From Hymenobacter psoromatis (GTDB lineage: Bacteria > Bacteroidota > Bacteroidia > Cytophagales > Hymenobacteraceae), in the NCBI RefSeq assembly GCF_020012125.1, contig NZ_JAIFAG010000001.1, positions 1,612,001 through 1,676,000 on the forward strand: DNA of 64,000 bases. The letters are read 5' to 3'. A program made the position numbers and the translations under genes. Within the stretch, counting starts at the first letter, position 1. Every line of letters starts with the position of its first letter. The notes under the pieces are model-generated. The model saw nothing but the letters and a program-made list of their open reading frames with translations, had not been told where the DNA came from and searched no databases. Below, piece by piece: positions 17,739 through 26,390 of this stretch.

Positions 17739-17874
17739 TGCGAAAGCCGTTGGTTCTTGCGAGCCTGCGAAGCAATCGTACCCCAATGACACCCACGCCG
17801 GTCGTTCGGCTATCGTGCAGGTGCGACTACCGCGTCCCTGCTTACTGCGCAACATGCTCGTGATGACAACCAGA
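17739..17874. repeat. Degenerate inverted repeat, GTCATTGCGAGC family
   Basis: The left part (CTTGCGAGCCTGCGAAGCAA) and the right part (GCGCAACATGCTCGTGATGA) resemble the two arms of the element family at 4698 and 62955, but pairing is broken by many changes. It lies between the two DUF421 paralogues. Confidence 0.6.
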
Positions 17875-17909
17875 GTATTGCGAGTTATAGGATTTATAAA
17901 AAATATTAG

Positions 17910-18608
17910 ATGAAGCCTGAAACCCCGCACCTGACTGATTACATGCGCATCCTGATGGGCGATGTGCCTTGGAGCTTTTTACTGGAAGCCAGCTTGCGGC
18001 TGGTGATACTCTATATTATCCTGCTCGCGGGCCTGCGGCTGATGGGCAAGCGCATGGCCGGGCAGCTGAGCCGCACCGAGCTGGCGGCGCTGGTGGCGCT
18101 GGCCGCCGGCATTGGCATCCCTATCCTCTCGCCCGACCGCGGCCTGGTGGAGGCGCTGGTGATTGCCGCCGTGGTGGTGGCGGGGCAGCAGGGGGTAGCG
18201 CGCTGGGCCGCCCGCCGCCCCACCGTCGAGCACTTATTTCAGGGCAACCTGACCACGGTGGCGGCCGATGGTGTATTGCAGCTGGATGAGATGGAACACG
18301 CCGTGCTCTCGCAGGAGCGACTATTTGCCCAGCTGCGAAGCGAAAGCCTGGAGCACCTGGGGCAGGTGCACCGCCTCTACATGGAAGCCAACGGCACCTT
18401 TAGCCTGGTGGAAGACCAGGAGCCCAAGCCCGGCTTGTCGCTGATTCCGGGCTGGGATAAGGACTTTCGGCAAGCGCAGCCGGTAGCCCCCGGCCAGTTT
18501 GCCTGCCTGGAATGTGGGCAAGTGCAGGCCGCCCCGCAGCCTCCCCCTACCCCCTGCCCGCACTGCAAGGCCTGCAAGTGGGAACCCGCCGTGTTGGTCA
18601 TAAAATAA
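17910..18608 (+). CDS. DUF421 (YetF-like) membrane protein with zinc-ribbon-like tail, copy 2
   Basis: 232 residues, same layout as copy 1: an N-terminal amphipathic segment, three membrane helices (LVILYIILLAGLRLMGKRM; LAALVALAAGIGIPI; VEALVIAAVVVAGQQGVA), then a cytosolic domain with HAVLSQERLFAQLRSES and YMEANGTFSLV. The Cys pairs fall at 199/202 and 216/219, identical to copy 1. The two share the architecture but are well diverged in sequence, so the duplication is not recent. They may form a hetero-oligomer. Confidence 0.88.
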   Translation: MKPETPHLTDYMRILMGDVPWSFLLEASLRLVILYIILLAGLRLMGKRMAGQLSRTELAALVALAAGIGIPILSPDRGLVEALVIAAVVVAGQQGVARWAARRPTVEHLFQGNLTTVAADGVLQLDEMEHAVLSQERLFAQLRSESLEHLGQVHRLYMEANGTFSLVEDQEPKPGLSLIPGWDKDFRQAQPVAPGQFACLECGQVQAAPQPPPTPCPHCKACKWEPAVLVIK

Positions 18609-18791
18609 GCTGCCGGGGCCAGGGCCGGCGCGAGGCGCTGAGCCAGCGCGGCTAAGCCCGGTGTAAAGCGCAGCTTAACCACATCCGGTGCACCAGGTAG
18701 GGTAGGAGATTGGTAACCTGCTACTTGAATGAGTAGTAAGTAGCAGCAAAAGCCAGCGTGGTGCGCCGCCTAAAACCAAGTTGCTTGCCCG

Positions 18792-20123
18792 ATGAATTGG
18801 CTTAAACCAGACTCCCAACTAATGACTCCAGTAGCTACCGTAGACATATGGGGCGGCGTAGAAGCCACCTGCCGGCGCGTGGGCGATGCCTACTCCGACC
18901 AGCTCACGCGCAGCGGCCACCGCGACCGCCCCGCCGACCTCGACCGCTTTGCCGACCTCGGCCTGCGCACCCTACGCTACCCCGTGCTCTGGGAGCACGT
19001 AGCCCCCGATGGCCTCGACTGCCCCGACTGGCGCTGGGCCGATGAGCGCCTGGCGCGCCTGCAGCAATTGGGCATCGAGCCCATCGTGGGCCTGGTGCAC
19101 CACGGCAGCGGCCCGCGCTACACGGCGCTGCACGAGGATACTTTCGCGCCTGGCCTGGCCCGCTATGCCCGGATGGTGGCCGAGCGCTACCCCTGGGTAA
19201 CGCACTATACGCCCGTGAATGAGCCCCTGACCACGGCTCGCTTCAGCGGCCTCTATGGCCTCTGGTACCCGCACGGGCGCGATGACCGCACCTTCGTGCG
19301 CATTTTGCTGAATGAGCTGCGGGCTACCCGGCTGGCCATGCAGGCCATCCGCGAGGTCAATCCCGCGGCCCAACTCATCCAGACCGAAGACCTGGGCCAG
19401 GCCCACGGCACGCCCGCCCTGGCCGGGCAGGTGGCATTTGAGAATGAGCGCCGCTGGCTGACGTTTGACCTGCTGGCGGGCCATGTCACGCCGTCCCACC
19501 CGCTCTGGGGGTATCTACAGGAGTTTGGGGCAACTGAAGCCGAACTGCGCGAGTTCAGCGATGACCCGCTGCCGCCCGACGTGCTGGGTATCAATCACTA
19601 CGCTACCGGCGAGCGCTACCTCGATGAGCGCCTGGACCGCTACCCCGGTCAGCCGGCCCTTAGCGGGCGCTGCCACCCGGCCTACGTAGACCTGCCGGCG
19701 CTGCACGTGGCCGGCGTGGCCCCGGTGGGCCTCGAAAACCTGCTGCATCAGGCCTGGGACCGCTACCACCAGCCGCTGGCCATCACGGAGGCCCACCTCA
19801 AATGCACCCGCGAGGAGCAGATGCGCTGGCTGTATCAGTGCTGGCAGATTGCCAACCGCCTGCGTACCAGCGGCGTGAACCTGCGTGCCCTTACCGTGTG
19901 GTCGCTGCTGGGAGCCTTCGACTGGGACAACCTACTCACCCAGGACGGGGCCAGCTACGAGCCGGGCGTGTTCGACGTGCGCGGTGGCCTGCCCCGGCCC
20001 ACGGCCCTCTACCGGCTGGTGCATAGTCTCATCCGCCGGGGGCACTACGAGCATCCGGTGCTAGCCAGTCCCGGCTGGTGGCAGCGCGATATCCGCTACC
20101 AGTGGCTCGCTGAGGCCGCTTAG
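18792..20123 (+). CDS. Family 1-like glycoside hydrolase
   Basis: 443 residues, cytosolic (no signal). A TIM-barrel GH1 pattern is visible: LRTLRYPVLWEHVAP, then PWVTHYTPVNEPLTTARFSG with the acid/base Glu144 (NEP), DVLGINHYATGERY, PLAITEAHLKCTREEQ with the probable nucleophile Glu333, and VWSLLGAFDWDNLLTQDGASYEPGVFDVR near the end. It is clearly distant from classical beta-glucosidases. A sugar-nucleotide reductase-like gene follows 61 bases downstream on the same strand, which suggests a shared carbohydrate role. Substrate unknown. Confidence 0.82.
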   Translation: MNWLKPDSQLMTPVATVDIWGGVEATCRRVGDAYSDQLTRSGHRDRPADLDRFADLGLRTLRYPVLWEHVAPDGLDCPDWRWADERLARLQQLGIEPIVGLVHHGSGPRYTALHEDTFAPGLARYARMVAERYPWVTHYTPVNEPLTTARFSGLYGLWYPHGRDDRTFVRILLNELRATRLAMQAIREVNPAAQLIQTEDLGQAHGTPALAGQVAFENERRWLTFDLLAGHVTPSHPLWGYLQEFGATEAELREFSDDPLPPDVLGINHYATGERYLDERLDRYPGQPALSGRCHPAYVDLPALHVAGVAPVGLENLLHQAWDRYHQPLAITEAHLKCTREEQMRWLYQCWQIANRLRTSGVNLRALTVWSLLGAFDWDNLLTQDGASYEPGVFDVRGGLPRPTALYRLVHSLIRRGHYEHPVLASPGWWQRDIRYQWLAEAA

Positions 20124-20184
20124 GGGGGTAGGGGAATGAGTTGTTAAAAGAAATTAGAAAATAAAATTTCGAAATGATAAGTTG

Positions 20185-21078
20185 ATGCTTAACAACCTAT
20201 CCCCAAACCCTGTACTCATTACCGGGGCTACCGGCACGCTGGGCCAGGCGTTTCGGCGGGTGTGCCGCATCCGGGGCCTGCACGCCGTGGCCCTCGACCG
20301 CGCCGCCCTCGACATTGCTGATGCTATTTCTATCGACCAGGCTCTGCGCCAGTACCAGCCCTGGGCCCTCGTGAACGCCGCCGGCTACGTGCGCGTAGAC
20401 GACGCCGAAACCGATGCTGCCCGCTGCCACCGCGAAAACACCACCGGCCCCCGCCTGCTGGCCGACGCCTGCGCGGCGCACGGCGTGCAGCTGCTCACGT
20501 TTTCCTCCGACCTCGTGTTCGACGGCCAGCAGGCTACCCCCTACCTGGAAAGCGACCTCGCCCGGCCCCTCAACGCGTATGGCCGCAGCAAGCTACTGGC
20601 CGAAGAAGCCGTGCTGGCCCGGCTGCCCAGCGCCCTCGTGGTGCGCACCAGCGCCTTTTTCAGCGCCTGGGATGCGCACAATTTCGTGCACCACGCGCTC
20701 AGCGCCGCCCGGCGCGGCGAGCCCTTTGCCGCCGCCGATGACCTGTTCATCTCGCCCACCTACGTGCCCGACCTCGTGAACACCGCCCTCGACCTGCTGC
20801 TCGACGGCGCGCACGGCCGCTGGCACCTCGCCAACCAGGGTACCTATTCCTGGGTCGAGTTGGCCCGCCTAGCCCTGCGCGTGGCCGGCCTCGACGAGGC
20901 CGCCGTGCAGGCCCGCCCGGCCGCCAGCTTCGGCTGGGCCGCCCGCCGCCCGCGCTACTCCGTGCTGGGCAGTACCCACGGCCCCCTGCTGCCCGACGTG
21001 GAAAGCGGCCTGCATCGCCACCTCGAAGACGAGCACCTGCTGAGCCTGCCGCACCCGCCGGCTATTCTGGTGGGGTAG
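20185..21078 (+). CDS. RmlD-like sugar nucleotide-binding / SDR family oxidoreductase
   Basis: 297 residues from ATG 20185 (the TTG just before it is less likely). A Rossmann motif GATGTLG lies near the N-terminus (residues 13-19). The sequence VNAAGYVRVDDAETDAARCHREN and the catalytic Tyr132/Lys136 (YGRSK) match dTDP-4-dehydrorhamnose reductase relatives, as does LTFSSDLVFDG. C-terminal RYSVLGST also fits RmlD. No rmlA, B or C gene is nearby, so a role in dTDP-rhamnose synthesis is not supported; the GH1 neighbour suggests modification of another sugar. Confidence 0.82.
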   Translation: MLNNLSPNPVLITGATGTLGQAFRRVCRIRGLHAVALDRAALDIADAISIDQALRQYQPWALVNAAGYVRVDDAETDAARCHRENTTGPRLLADACAAHGVQLLTFSSDLVFDGQQATPYLESDLARPLNAYGRSKLLAEEAVLARLPSALVVRTSAFFSAWDAHNFVHHALSAARRGEPFAAADDLFISPTYVPDLVNTALDLLLDGAHGRWHLANQGTYSWVELARLALRVAGLDEAAVQARPAASFGWAARRPRYSVLGSTHGPLLPDVESGLHRHLEDEHLLSLPHPPAILVG

Positions 21079-21102
21079 ACTTGCTTCTGAATTAGCAAAA
21101 AT

Positions 21103-21214
21103 GAAATCGTCCGTTATGCTGACGAAGAAAGCATCTCGCCCGTGCAACTAACCTTAACCGCTAAAATTACCTGCGCAGGCGAAAGGCTTCCTTCGTCAGC
21201 ATAACGGATGATTC
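21103..21214. repeat. Inverted repeat, GTTATGCTGACGAAGGAAGC family
   Basis: Arms around 21103-21135 and 21183-21214 share CCGTTATGCTGACGAAG and pair with a few mismatches over about 32 bases. It lies between convergent genes. A related element occurs at 48120. Confidence 0.8.
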
Positions 21215-21228
21215 TTTTCGATTACTTC

Positions 21229-22224
21229 CTATCCCATCTCCTCCAGCACCTTCTCTACCCAGCCTTTACCCCATTCGGCCAGCTCGGTTTCGGTCCAGAG
21301 CTGGGGATAGAAGATGCGGCGCTGAAACCTGGGGGGCAGGTAGTTGCGCCAGTTGGTGCCGCCGGTGGCGGGTACGTTGGTGGGGTCGCGCTGGAGGTAG
21401 CGCACGGCCGATTTGTAGTGCATGAGGGGCCAGTTGACATTCACGTTTACGTCGAGTTGCTTGAGGGCGCGCAGCAGGCGCGGGTGGCGGCGCTCGGCCT
21501 CGGGCAGGCGCTGCACCACGGCCCAGGCGTTGCGGTGCTCGTAGTGGCGGGCGTGGGCCACGAGCTGGCCAGTGTATTTTCGCTCAAACTCGGTTAGGGT
21601 CAGGGCTTTGGCCCCGGTTTCTTCCACCGTGGCTCCGGTCTGCCAGTAGATGCAGCCCATGAACTCCTCGTGGGTAGGGGCATCGCCGAGCAGGCGGCGC
21701 TTTTCGGCAGGCACCAGGTTTTCGAGGGCCGTGCTGGCAATTTCGATGTAGCGGTATTGCACGCTCTGGAAACCCGAGGCGGGCATCAGCGTGAGCCGGA
21801 ACTGCAGAAACTGCGCCTTCTCCATGCCGTCCACCATCACGTCGAACGAGTCAATTAGGTTATCAAAATAGCGGTTGATGCGGCCCAGGCGCAGCACCGC
21901 TTCGCTGAGGGTAGGCGCGGCCAGCTCGCCCAGCTGCTCGTATTCGTGCAGGCAAAGCTTGAAGTATAACTCCGTGATTTGGTGGTAGATGATGAAGATT
22001 TTCTCGTCGGGAAACTTGGTGAGCGGGCGTTGCAGACTCAGCAGCGTTTCCAGTTCGATGTAGTCCCAGTAGTGCACGTACTCGGCGTGGTAGAGCCCTT
22101 CGAGGTAGGCGGCCAGGTCCTGGCCATCGGGGGCGTAGCGGCCTTGCAGGCGGCGCAGCTGGGCCAGCACGGCGGGCGAAAACTCGGCGTCGGGGCCGGT
22201 AGGGGGGGTAGGCGAGGTGGCCAT
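21229..22224 (-). CDS. Tryptophan 2,3-dioxygenase family protein
   Basis: 331 residues from ATG 22224; the upstream extension to 22308 lacks family similarity. Hallmarks of heme-dependent tryptophan dioxygenase are present: YHAEYVHYWDYIELETLLSLQ, FIIYHQITELYFKLCLHEYEQL with the distal His, MPASGFQSVQYRYIE, and NWPLMHYKSAVRYL, whose His should bind heme, then ATGGTNWRNYLPPRF. TDO opens the indole ring of L-Trp to N-formylkynurenine in the cytosol. No other kynurenine gene is adjacent. A C7/G7 run at 22202-22208 falls within codons 5-8, so a single-base slip there would silence the gene. Confidence 0.85.
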   Translation of the reverse strand: MATSPTPPTGPDAEFSPAVLAQLRRLQGRYAPDGQDLAAYLEGLYHAEYVHYWDYIELETLLSLQRPLTKFPDEKIFIIYHQITELYFKLCLHEYEQLGELAAPTLSEAVLRLGRINRYFDNLIDSFDVMVDGMEKAQFLQFRLTLMPASGFQSVQYRYIEIASTALENLVPAEKRRLLGDAPTHEEFMGCIYWQTGATVEETGAKALTLTEFERKYTGQLVAHARHYEHRNAWAVVQRLPEAERRHPRLLRALKQLDVNVNVNWPLMHYKSAVRYLQRDPTNVPATGGTNWRNYLPPRFQRRIFYPQLWTETELAEWGKGWVEKVLEEMG

Positions 22225-22307
22225 TGATAAAGAAGAGTAGGCAGTGCAAATATCGGCCGCTCCCGCCGAGCGCGGCGTTGGTAGCTTACCCGCTACTTTT
22301 GAGAACA

Positions 22308-22389
22308 ATATAGAGACGCGACCCTTCGTGTCTCTCCCCGCGTGAACGAACCCTGCCGCCGAGAGACGCGAAGGGTCGCGTCTCTATAT
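22308..22389. repeat. Inverted repeat, AGAGACGCGA family
   Basis: Arms 22308-22335 and 22362-22389 pair over 28 bases with one mismatch and a 26-base loop. Core TAGAGACGCGACCCTTCG. It lies in the divergent spacer between the TDO-family gene and sdaAB, so it cannot be a simple terminator for either. Confidence 0.88.
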
Positions 22390-22418
22390 CGTTCTACTCA
22401 CCTACCTACTTACCGCCC

Positions 22419-23096
22419 GTGGCCGAAAAATCGAGCATTTTTGATATGATTGGGCCGGTGATGATTGGGCCCAGCTCGTCGCACACGGCGGGGGTAGTGC
22501 GCATTGCGCGGGCAGCCATCCGCATTCTGGGCGCGCTGCCGACCGAGGCCGTCATTACTTTCTACAACTCCTTCGCCCGCACCTACGAAGGCCACGGCTC
22601 CGACCGCGCCATTGTGGCCGGGCTGCTGGGCTACGCCCCCGACGACGCGCGCATCCGCACGGCCTTCGAGCACGCCGCCGAAGCGGGGCTCAGGTATACG
22701 TTTCAAAGCGTGGGCAACGCCTCGACCCTGCACCCGAATACCATCAAGCTCAACCTGACCGGCCCCGACGGGCACCGCGTGGAAGTGGTGGGCCAGAGCC
22801 GGGGCGGCGGCGTCATCCGCATCGTGGAGGTGGATGGCTTCGGCTGCGACTTTTCGGGCGGGCTGCACACGCTGATTATCGATGCGCACGACGTGCCGGG
22901 CTCCATCGCGTTCATCGCCTCGGTTATTGCCCACGACGACTGCAACATTGCCACCATGTTCGTCTCGCGCAAGGGGAAGCGCGATGCGGCCCGGCAGTTT
23001 ATCGAGATGGACAGCCCGATTAAAGACCTTACCCTTGCTTACTTGCGGCAATTAAGCTGGGTGCAGCGCATAACCTACATTCCAACGCTCGAATAA
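22419..23096 (+). CDS. sdaAB: L-serine dehydratase, iron-sulfur type, beta subunit
   Basis: 225 residues from a GTG start. FDMIGPVMIGPSSSHTAGVVRIARAA is the SDH beta motif, and the C-terminal 75 residues (HTLIIDAHDVPGSIAFIASVIAHDDCNIATM) form an ACT domain. With the alpha subunit, which holds the [4Fe-4S] cluster and is not in this window, it deaminates L-Ser to pyruvate in the cytosol. The length fits the two-subunit (Bacillus-like) form. It is divergent from the TDO-family gene. Confidence 0.92.
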   Translation: MAEKSSIFDMIGPVMIGPSSSHTAGVVRIARAAIRILGALPTEAVITFYNSFARTYEGHGSDRAIVAGLLGYAPDDARIRTAFEHAAEAGLRYTFQSVGNASTLHPNTIKLNLTGPDGHRVEVVGQSRGGGVIRIVEVDGFGCDFSGGLHTLIIDAHDVPGSIAFIASVIAHDDCNIATMFVSRKGKRDAARQFIEMDSPIKDLTLAYLRQLSWVQRITYIPTLE

Positions 23097-23285
23097 GCCC
23101 GGCCGTTATGGGCTGACTGTCAGGTGAAAGTAACATGAAGAACTGTAATGCTCCCCGTCTGCCGACGATACAAAATCGGAGCCCTACCCCCCCTTGCGCA
23201 GGCGGGTGGCTAAAATAACTGCCCCGCTGGCTCGTTTCTTTGGGTACTTTTTTATTGTTGCTGTCCGCGCGCTCTTTCTTTTCCT

Positions 23286-24839
23286 ATGATTGCACTACGT
23301 ACTACCCCCCTGCGGCTGGGCCTGGGCTTGGCCGGCCTGCTGGCCGCCGGGCCGCTAGCCGCCCAAATTGCGCCCGCGCCGCAGCCGGCCCGCCCGGCCT
23401 CGGCCCCGGCAGCAGCACTGCCCTCGGCGGCGGCAGCCGCTACCGGCCCCTGGACTTTGCAGCGCGCCGTAGACTACGCCCTGGCGAATAACCTGGGCGT
23501 GCGGCTCAACCAGCTCACGGCCCAGGGCAATGCCCAGGTGCTGCGCCAGAGCAAGGCCGCATTGCTGCCCACCATCAACCTGAACGCCACCCAGGGCTGG
23601 AACTACGGCACCTACGTAAACCCGGTAACCTCGCAGTTTCAGAACGCGACCACGCGCTCCAACAACTTCGCGGGGCAGGGGCAGCTGGTTATTTTTCAGG
23701 GCTTTGTGCTGCGCAATACCATCCGGCGCAACGACCTCGACTACGAGGCCAGCGTGCAGGATATTGAGAAATCCCGCAACGACTTGAGCCTCAATATAGC
23801 CTCGCAATTTTTGCAGTTGGTGCTGGCCCAGGAGCTGGTGCGCGCCAATACCTTCTACGTGCAGCGCGACCAGGAGCAGATTGCGCGCACGAAGCTGCTG
23901 CTCAAGGCTGGCAGCATTCCGGAAAGCACGCTGCTCGACAGCCAGAGCCAGCTGGCGACCGATGAGTTGAGCGTAATAACCTCGCAAAACCAGGATAACC
24001 TGGCTCGCCTGGCCTTGCTGCAACTGCTCAACATCGACCCGGCCATGGCTCAGAACTTCGAAATTGAGGTGCCTAACCTGCCCGACCCCGACCAGGAAGC
24101 CCCCTACCAGGTGGACCTGAACGCGGTGTACCAGGCGGCGGCCAGCACCAAGCCCGAAATCCAGGCCGCTGACCTGCGCGTGCTCAGCGCCCGCCGCAGC
24201 ACCGACATTGCGAAGGGTGGCTACTACCCCCGCCTGTTTCTCAACGGCTCGCTGTCTACGGTCTTCTCGTCGTCGCAATCAACGCGCATCTTCACCGGCG
24301 ACTCCACGGCCGCCAACTACATTCCGGTGCTGCAAAGCCGGCCGGGGGGCGGCTATGCGCCTTCTTCCTACGTGATTCCGACCGGCCGGCAGCCCAACTT
24401 TGAAATTCTGCCCTCGCGCTTTTTCGACCAGCTAAGCAACAATTATGGTAAGGCCGTCCAGTTTGGCCTCTCCATTCCAGTGCTCAACGGCTTGCAGGTG
24501 CGCACGGGCGTGCAGCGCGCCATTATCAACGAGCAGGCGGCCAGCGTGCGCGCTGACCAGGCCCGCCTCACCCTGCGCCAAAGCATCGAGCAGGCTTACG
24601 CCGATGCCCGCGCCGCCCAGCTCCAATACGCCGCTGCTTCCCGCCAGGTGGCGGCGCTCACCCTCACGCAGCGCAACTCGGAAATCCGCTTCAACAACGG
24701 CCTGCTCAGCGGTACCGAGTTTAACGTCGCCAAGAATAACCTCAACTTCGCCATCTCCAATCAGCTGCAAGCCAAATACACCTTCATCTTCCGTCGCAAG
24801 GTGGTGGATTTTTATGAAGGTAAGCCGCTAACTTTGTGA
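23286..24839 (+). CDS. TolC family outer membrane efflux protein
   Basis: 517 residues with a signal peptide (LGLGLAGLLAAGPLAAQ). TWTLQRAVDYALANNLGVR-like opening (WTLQRAVDYALANNLGV), long helices with repeated Gln/Leu patterns, and a C-terminal half repeating the same layout (RADQARLTLRQSIEQAYADARAAQLQYAAASRQV) match the OEP/TolC family. It should form the outer membrane and periplasmic channel of an efflux system with the adaptor encoded next, 115 bases downstream. Confidence 0.92.
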   Translation: MIALRTTPLRLGLGLAGLLAAGPLAAQIAPAPQPARPASAPAAALPSAAAAATGPWTLQRAVDYALANNLGVRLNQLTAQGNAQVLRQSKAALLPTINLNATQGWNYGTYVNPVTSQFQNATTRSNNFAGQGQLVIFQGFVLRNTIRRNDLDYEASVQDIEKSRNDLSLNIASQFLQLVLAQELVRANTFYVQRDQEQIARTKLLLKAGSIPESTLLDSQSQLATDELSVITSQNQDNLARLALLQLLNIDPAMAQNFEIEVPNLPDPDQEAPYQVDLNAVYQAAASTKPEIQAADLRVLSARRSTDIAKGGYYPRLFLNGSLSTVFSSSQSTRIFTGDSTAANYIPVLQSRPGGGYAPSSYVIPTGRQPNFEILPSRFFDQLSNNYGKAVQFGLSIPVLNGLQVRTGVQRAIINEQAASVRADQARLTLRQSIEQAYADARAAQLQYAAASRQVAALTLTQRNSEIRFNNGLLSGTEFNVAKNNLNFAISNQLQAKYTFIFRRKVVDFYEGKPLTL

Positions 24840-24957
24840 TATTTAACAGTTACCAATTATCATTTAATAATCGTTTGCTTTTACCAAAGCAGACGGCGGT
24901 CAACTGATAAGAAGAGCAAATGCGAACTGTTAAATGATAAATGTTACTTGTTAAATG
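24840..24957. repeat. Imperfect inverted repeat spanning tolC-adaptor spacer
   Basis: Arms 24840-24873 and 24923-24957 pair imperfectly over about 34 bases (cores TTTAACAGTT and ATCATTTAA with their complements). The right arm includes the ATG of the adaptor gene at 24955. AT-rich and unlike the GC-rich elements nearby. Confidence 0.75.
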
Positions 24958-26349
24958 AAAAATAACCGTTTACTCTATATTCTGCTGGCTGTGGTGGTGG
25001 TGCTTATCGGCGGCTACGCGATTGCTAAAAAACAAGGCTGGGTGGGCAAGTCTACCGGCATTGAGATAACCGCGGCCACGGCGGGCCCGGCCACCATTCT
25101 GGAGAAAGTGAGTGCCTCGGGCAAGGTGCAGCCCGTGACGGAAGTGAAAATTTCGCCCGACGTATCGGGCGAAATCACCGAGCTGTACGTGCAGGAGGGC
25201 GACTCCGTGAAGAAGGGCCAACTGCTGCTGCGCATCCGGCCCGACAATTACTTGGCGGTGGTCAGCCAGCAGAGCGCCGCCGTAGGTACTCAGCGCGCCA
25301 ACGTGAGCCAAGCCCAGGCCCAGCTGGAGCAGCAGGCCGCCAACTCCCACCAAACCGAGCTGACCTACCGCCGGCAGGCATCGCTGTACAAGCAAAAGGT
25401 TATTTCCCAGTCTGATTACGAGGCCGCGCAGGCCGCCTACAACGCCTCGCAGGAGCAGCTGAAGGCCATCCGGGCGCAGATTACGGCCGCTCAGAGCAGC
25501 GTGCGCAGCGCCCAGGCCGGCCTGACCGAAGCCCAGAAAAACCTCAACAAAACTACTATTTATGCCCCGGTGAGCGGCACCGTGAGCAAGCTCAACGTGA
25601 AGCGCGGCGAGCGCGTGGTGGGCACTACCCAGATGGCGGGCACCGAAATCATGCGCATCGCCAACCTCAATAACATGGAGGTGCGGGTGAGCGTGAACGA
25701 AAACGACATCATCCGGGTGCAGCTCGGCGACTCGGCCGACGTAGAGGTGGACTCGTACACGACGCAGAATGAGAAGTTTAAGGGTATCGTGACGGCCATT
25801 GCCAACACGGCCAAGGACGCCCTCACGGCCGAGGCCGTGACCGAGTTTGAGGTCCGCGTGCTGCTGCTGCCCGAGAGCTACAATCACCTGGTTAAAACTG
25901 GCCCCGGCGGCCGCAGCACCGTGCCATTCCGGCCGGGCATGACGGCCTCGGTGGACATTATCGCCGAGCGCAAGGCGGGTGTGCTAAGCGTGCCGCTGGC
26001 CGCCGTCACCACCCGCTCCGACTCGGCTGCCGTGCGCAAAAACGAGCAGAAGGTGGAGGGGGCTGATGCCCGCGCGCAGGTAGTAGACCAAACCGCTACC
26101 GCGCCCAAGGCTAAGATTGAGGAAGTGGTGTTCGTGCTAAAAGATGGCAAAGCGGTGCTTACGCACGTGAAAACCGGCATTAGCGACTTCCAGAACATTG
26201 AAATACTAAGTGGCATTTCGGCGGGCACGCAGGTGGCGAGCGGCCCCTTCCGCGCCGTGTCGAAGACCCTGAAAGACGGGGCCCTGGTGACCGTGAAGAG
26301 TGCCGATAGCCTCAGCAAAGAGGCCCTGGCCGACAACAACAGCAAGTAG
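24955..26349 (+). CDS. Efflux periplasmic adaptor subunit (MacA/HlyD-like)
   Basis: 464 residues with an N-terminal membrane anchor (LLYILLAVVVVLIGGYAIA). The lipoyl half-motifs (KVQPVTEVKISPDVSGEITELYV and TIYAPVSGTVSKLNVKRGERVVG) flank a long alpha-helical hairpin (about residues 110-190), followed by beta-barrel and membrane-proximal domains (RPGMTASVDIIAE). It bridges an inner membrane transporter to TolC. The pump gene usually found next (macB-like ABC permease) is absent; a PAP2 phosphatase follows. Confidence 0.9.
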   Translation: MKNNRLLYILLAVVVVLIGGYAIAKKQGWVGKSTGIEITAATAGPATILEKVSASGKVQPVTEVKISPDVSGEITELYVQEGDSVKKGQLLLRIRPDNYLAVVSQQSAAVGTQRANVSQAQAQLEQQAANSHQTELTYRRQASLYKQKVISQSDYEAAQAAYNASQEQLKAIRAQITAAQSSVRSAQAGLTEAQKNLNKTTIYAPVSGTVSKLNVKRGERVVGTTQMAGTEIMRIANLNNMEVRVSVNENDIIRVQLGDSADVEVDSYTTQNEKFKGIVTAIANTAKDALTAEAVTEFEVRVLLLPESYNHLVKTGPGGRSTVPFRPGMTASVDIIAERKAGVLSVPLAAVTTRSDSAAVRKNEQKVEGADARAQVVDQTATAPKAKIEEVVFVLKDGKAVLTHVKTGISDFQNIEILSGISAGTQVASGPFRAVSKTLKDGALVTVKSADSLSKEALADNNSK

Positions 26350-26390
26350 GGGTAGGGCGCGGCCCGGCGAGTAAGCGAAGCAGGACGCTC

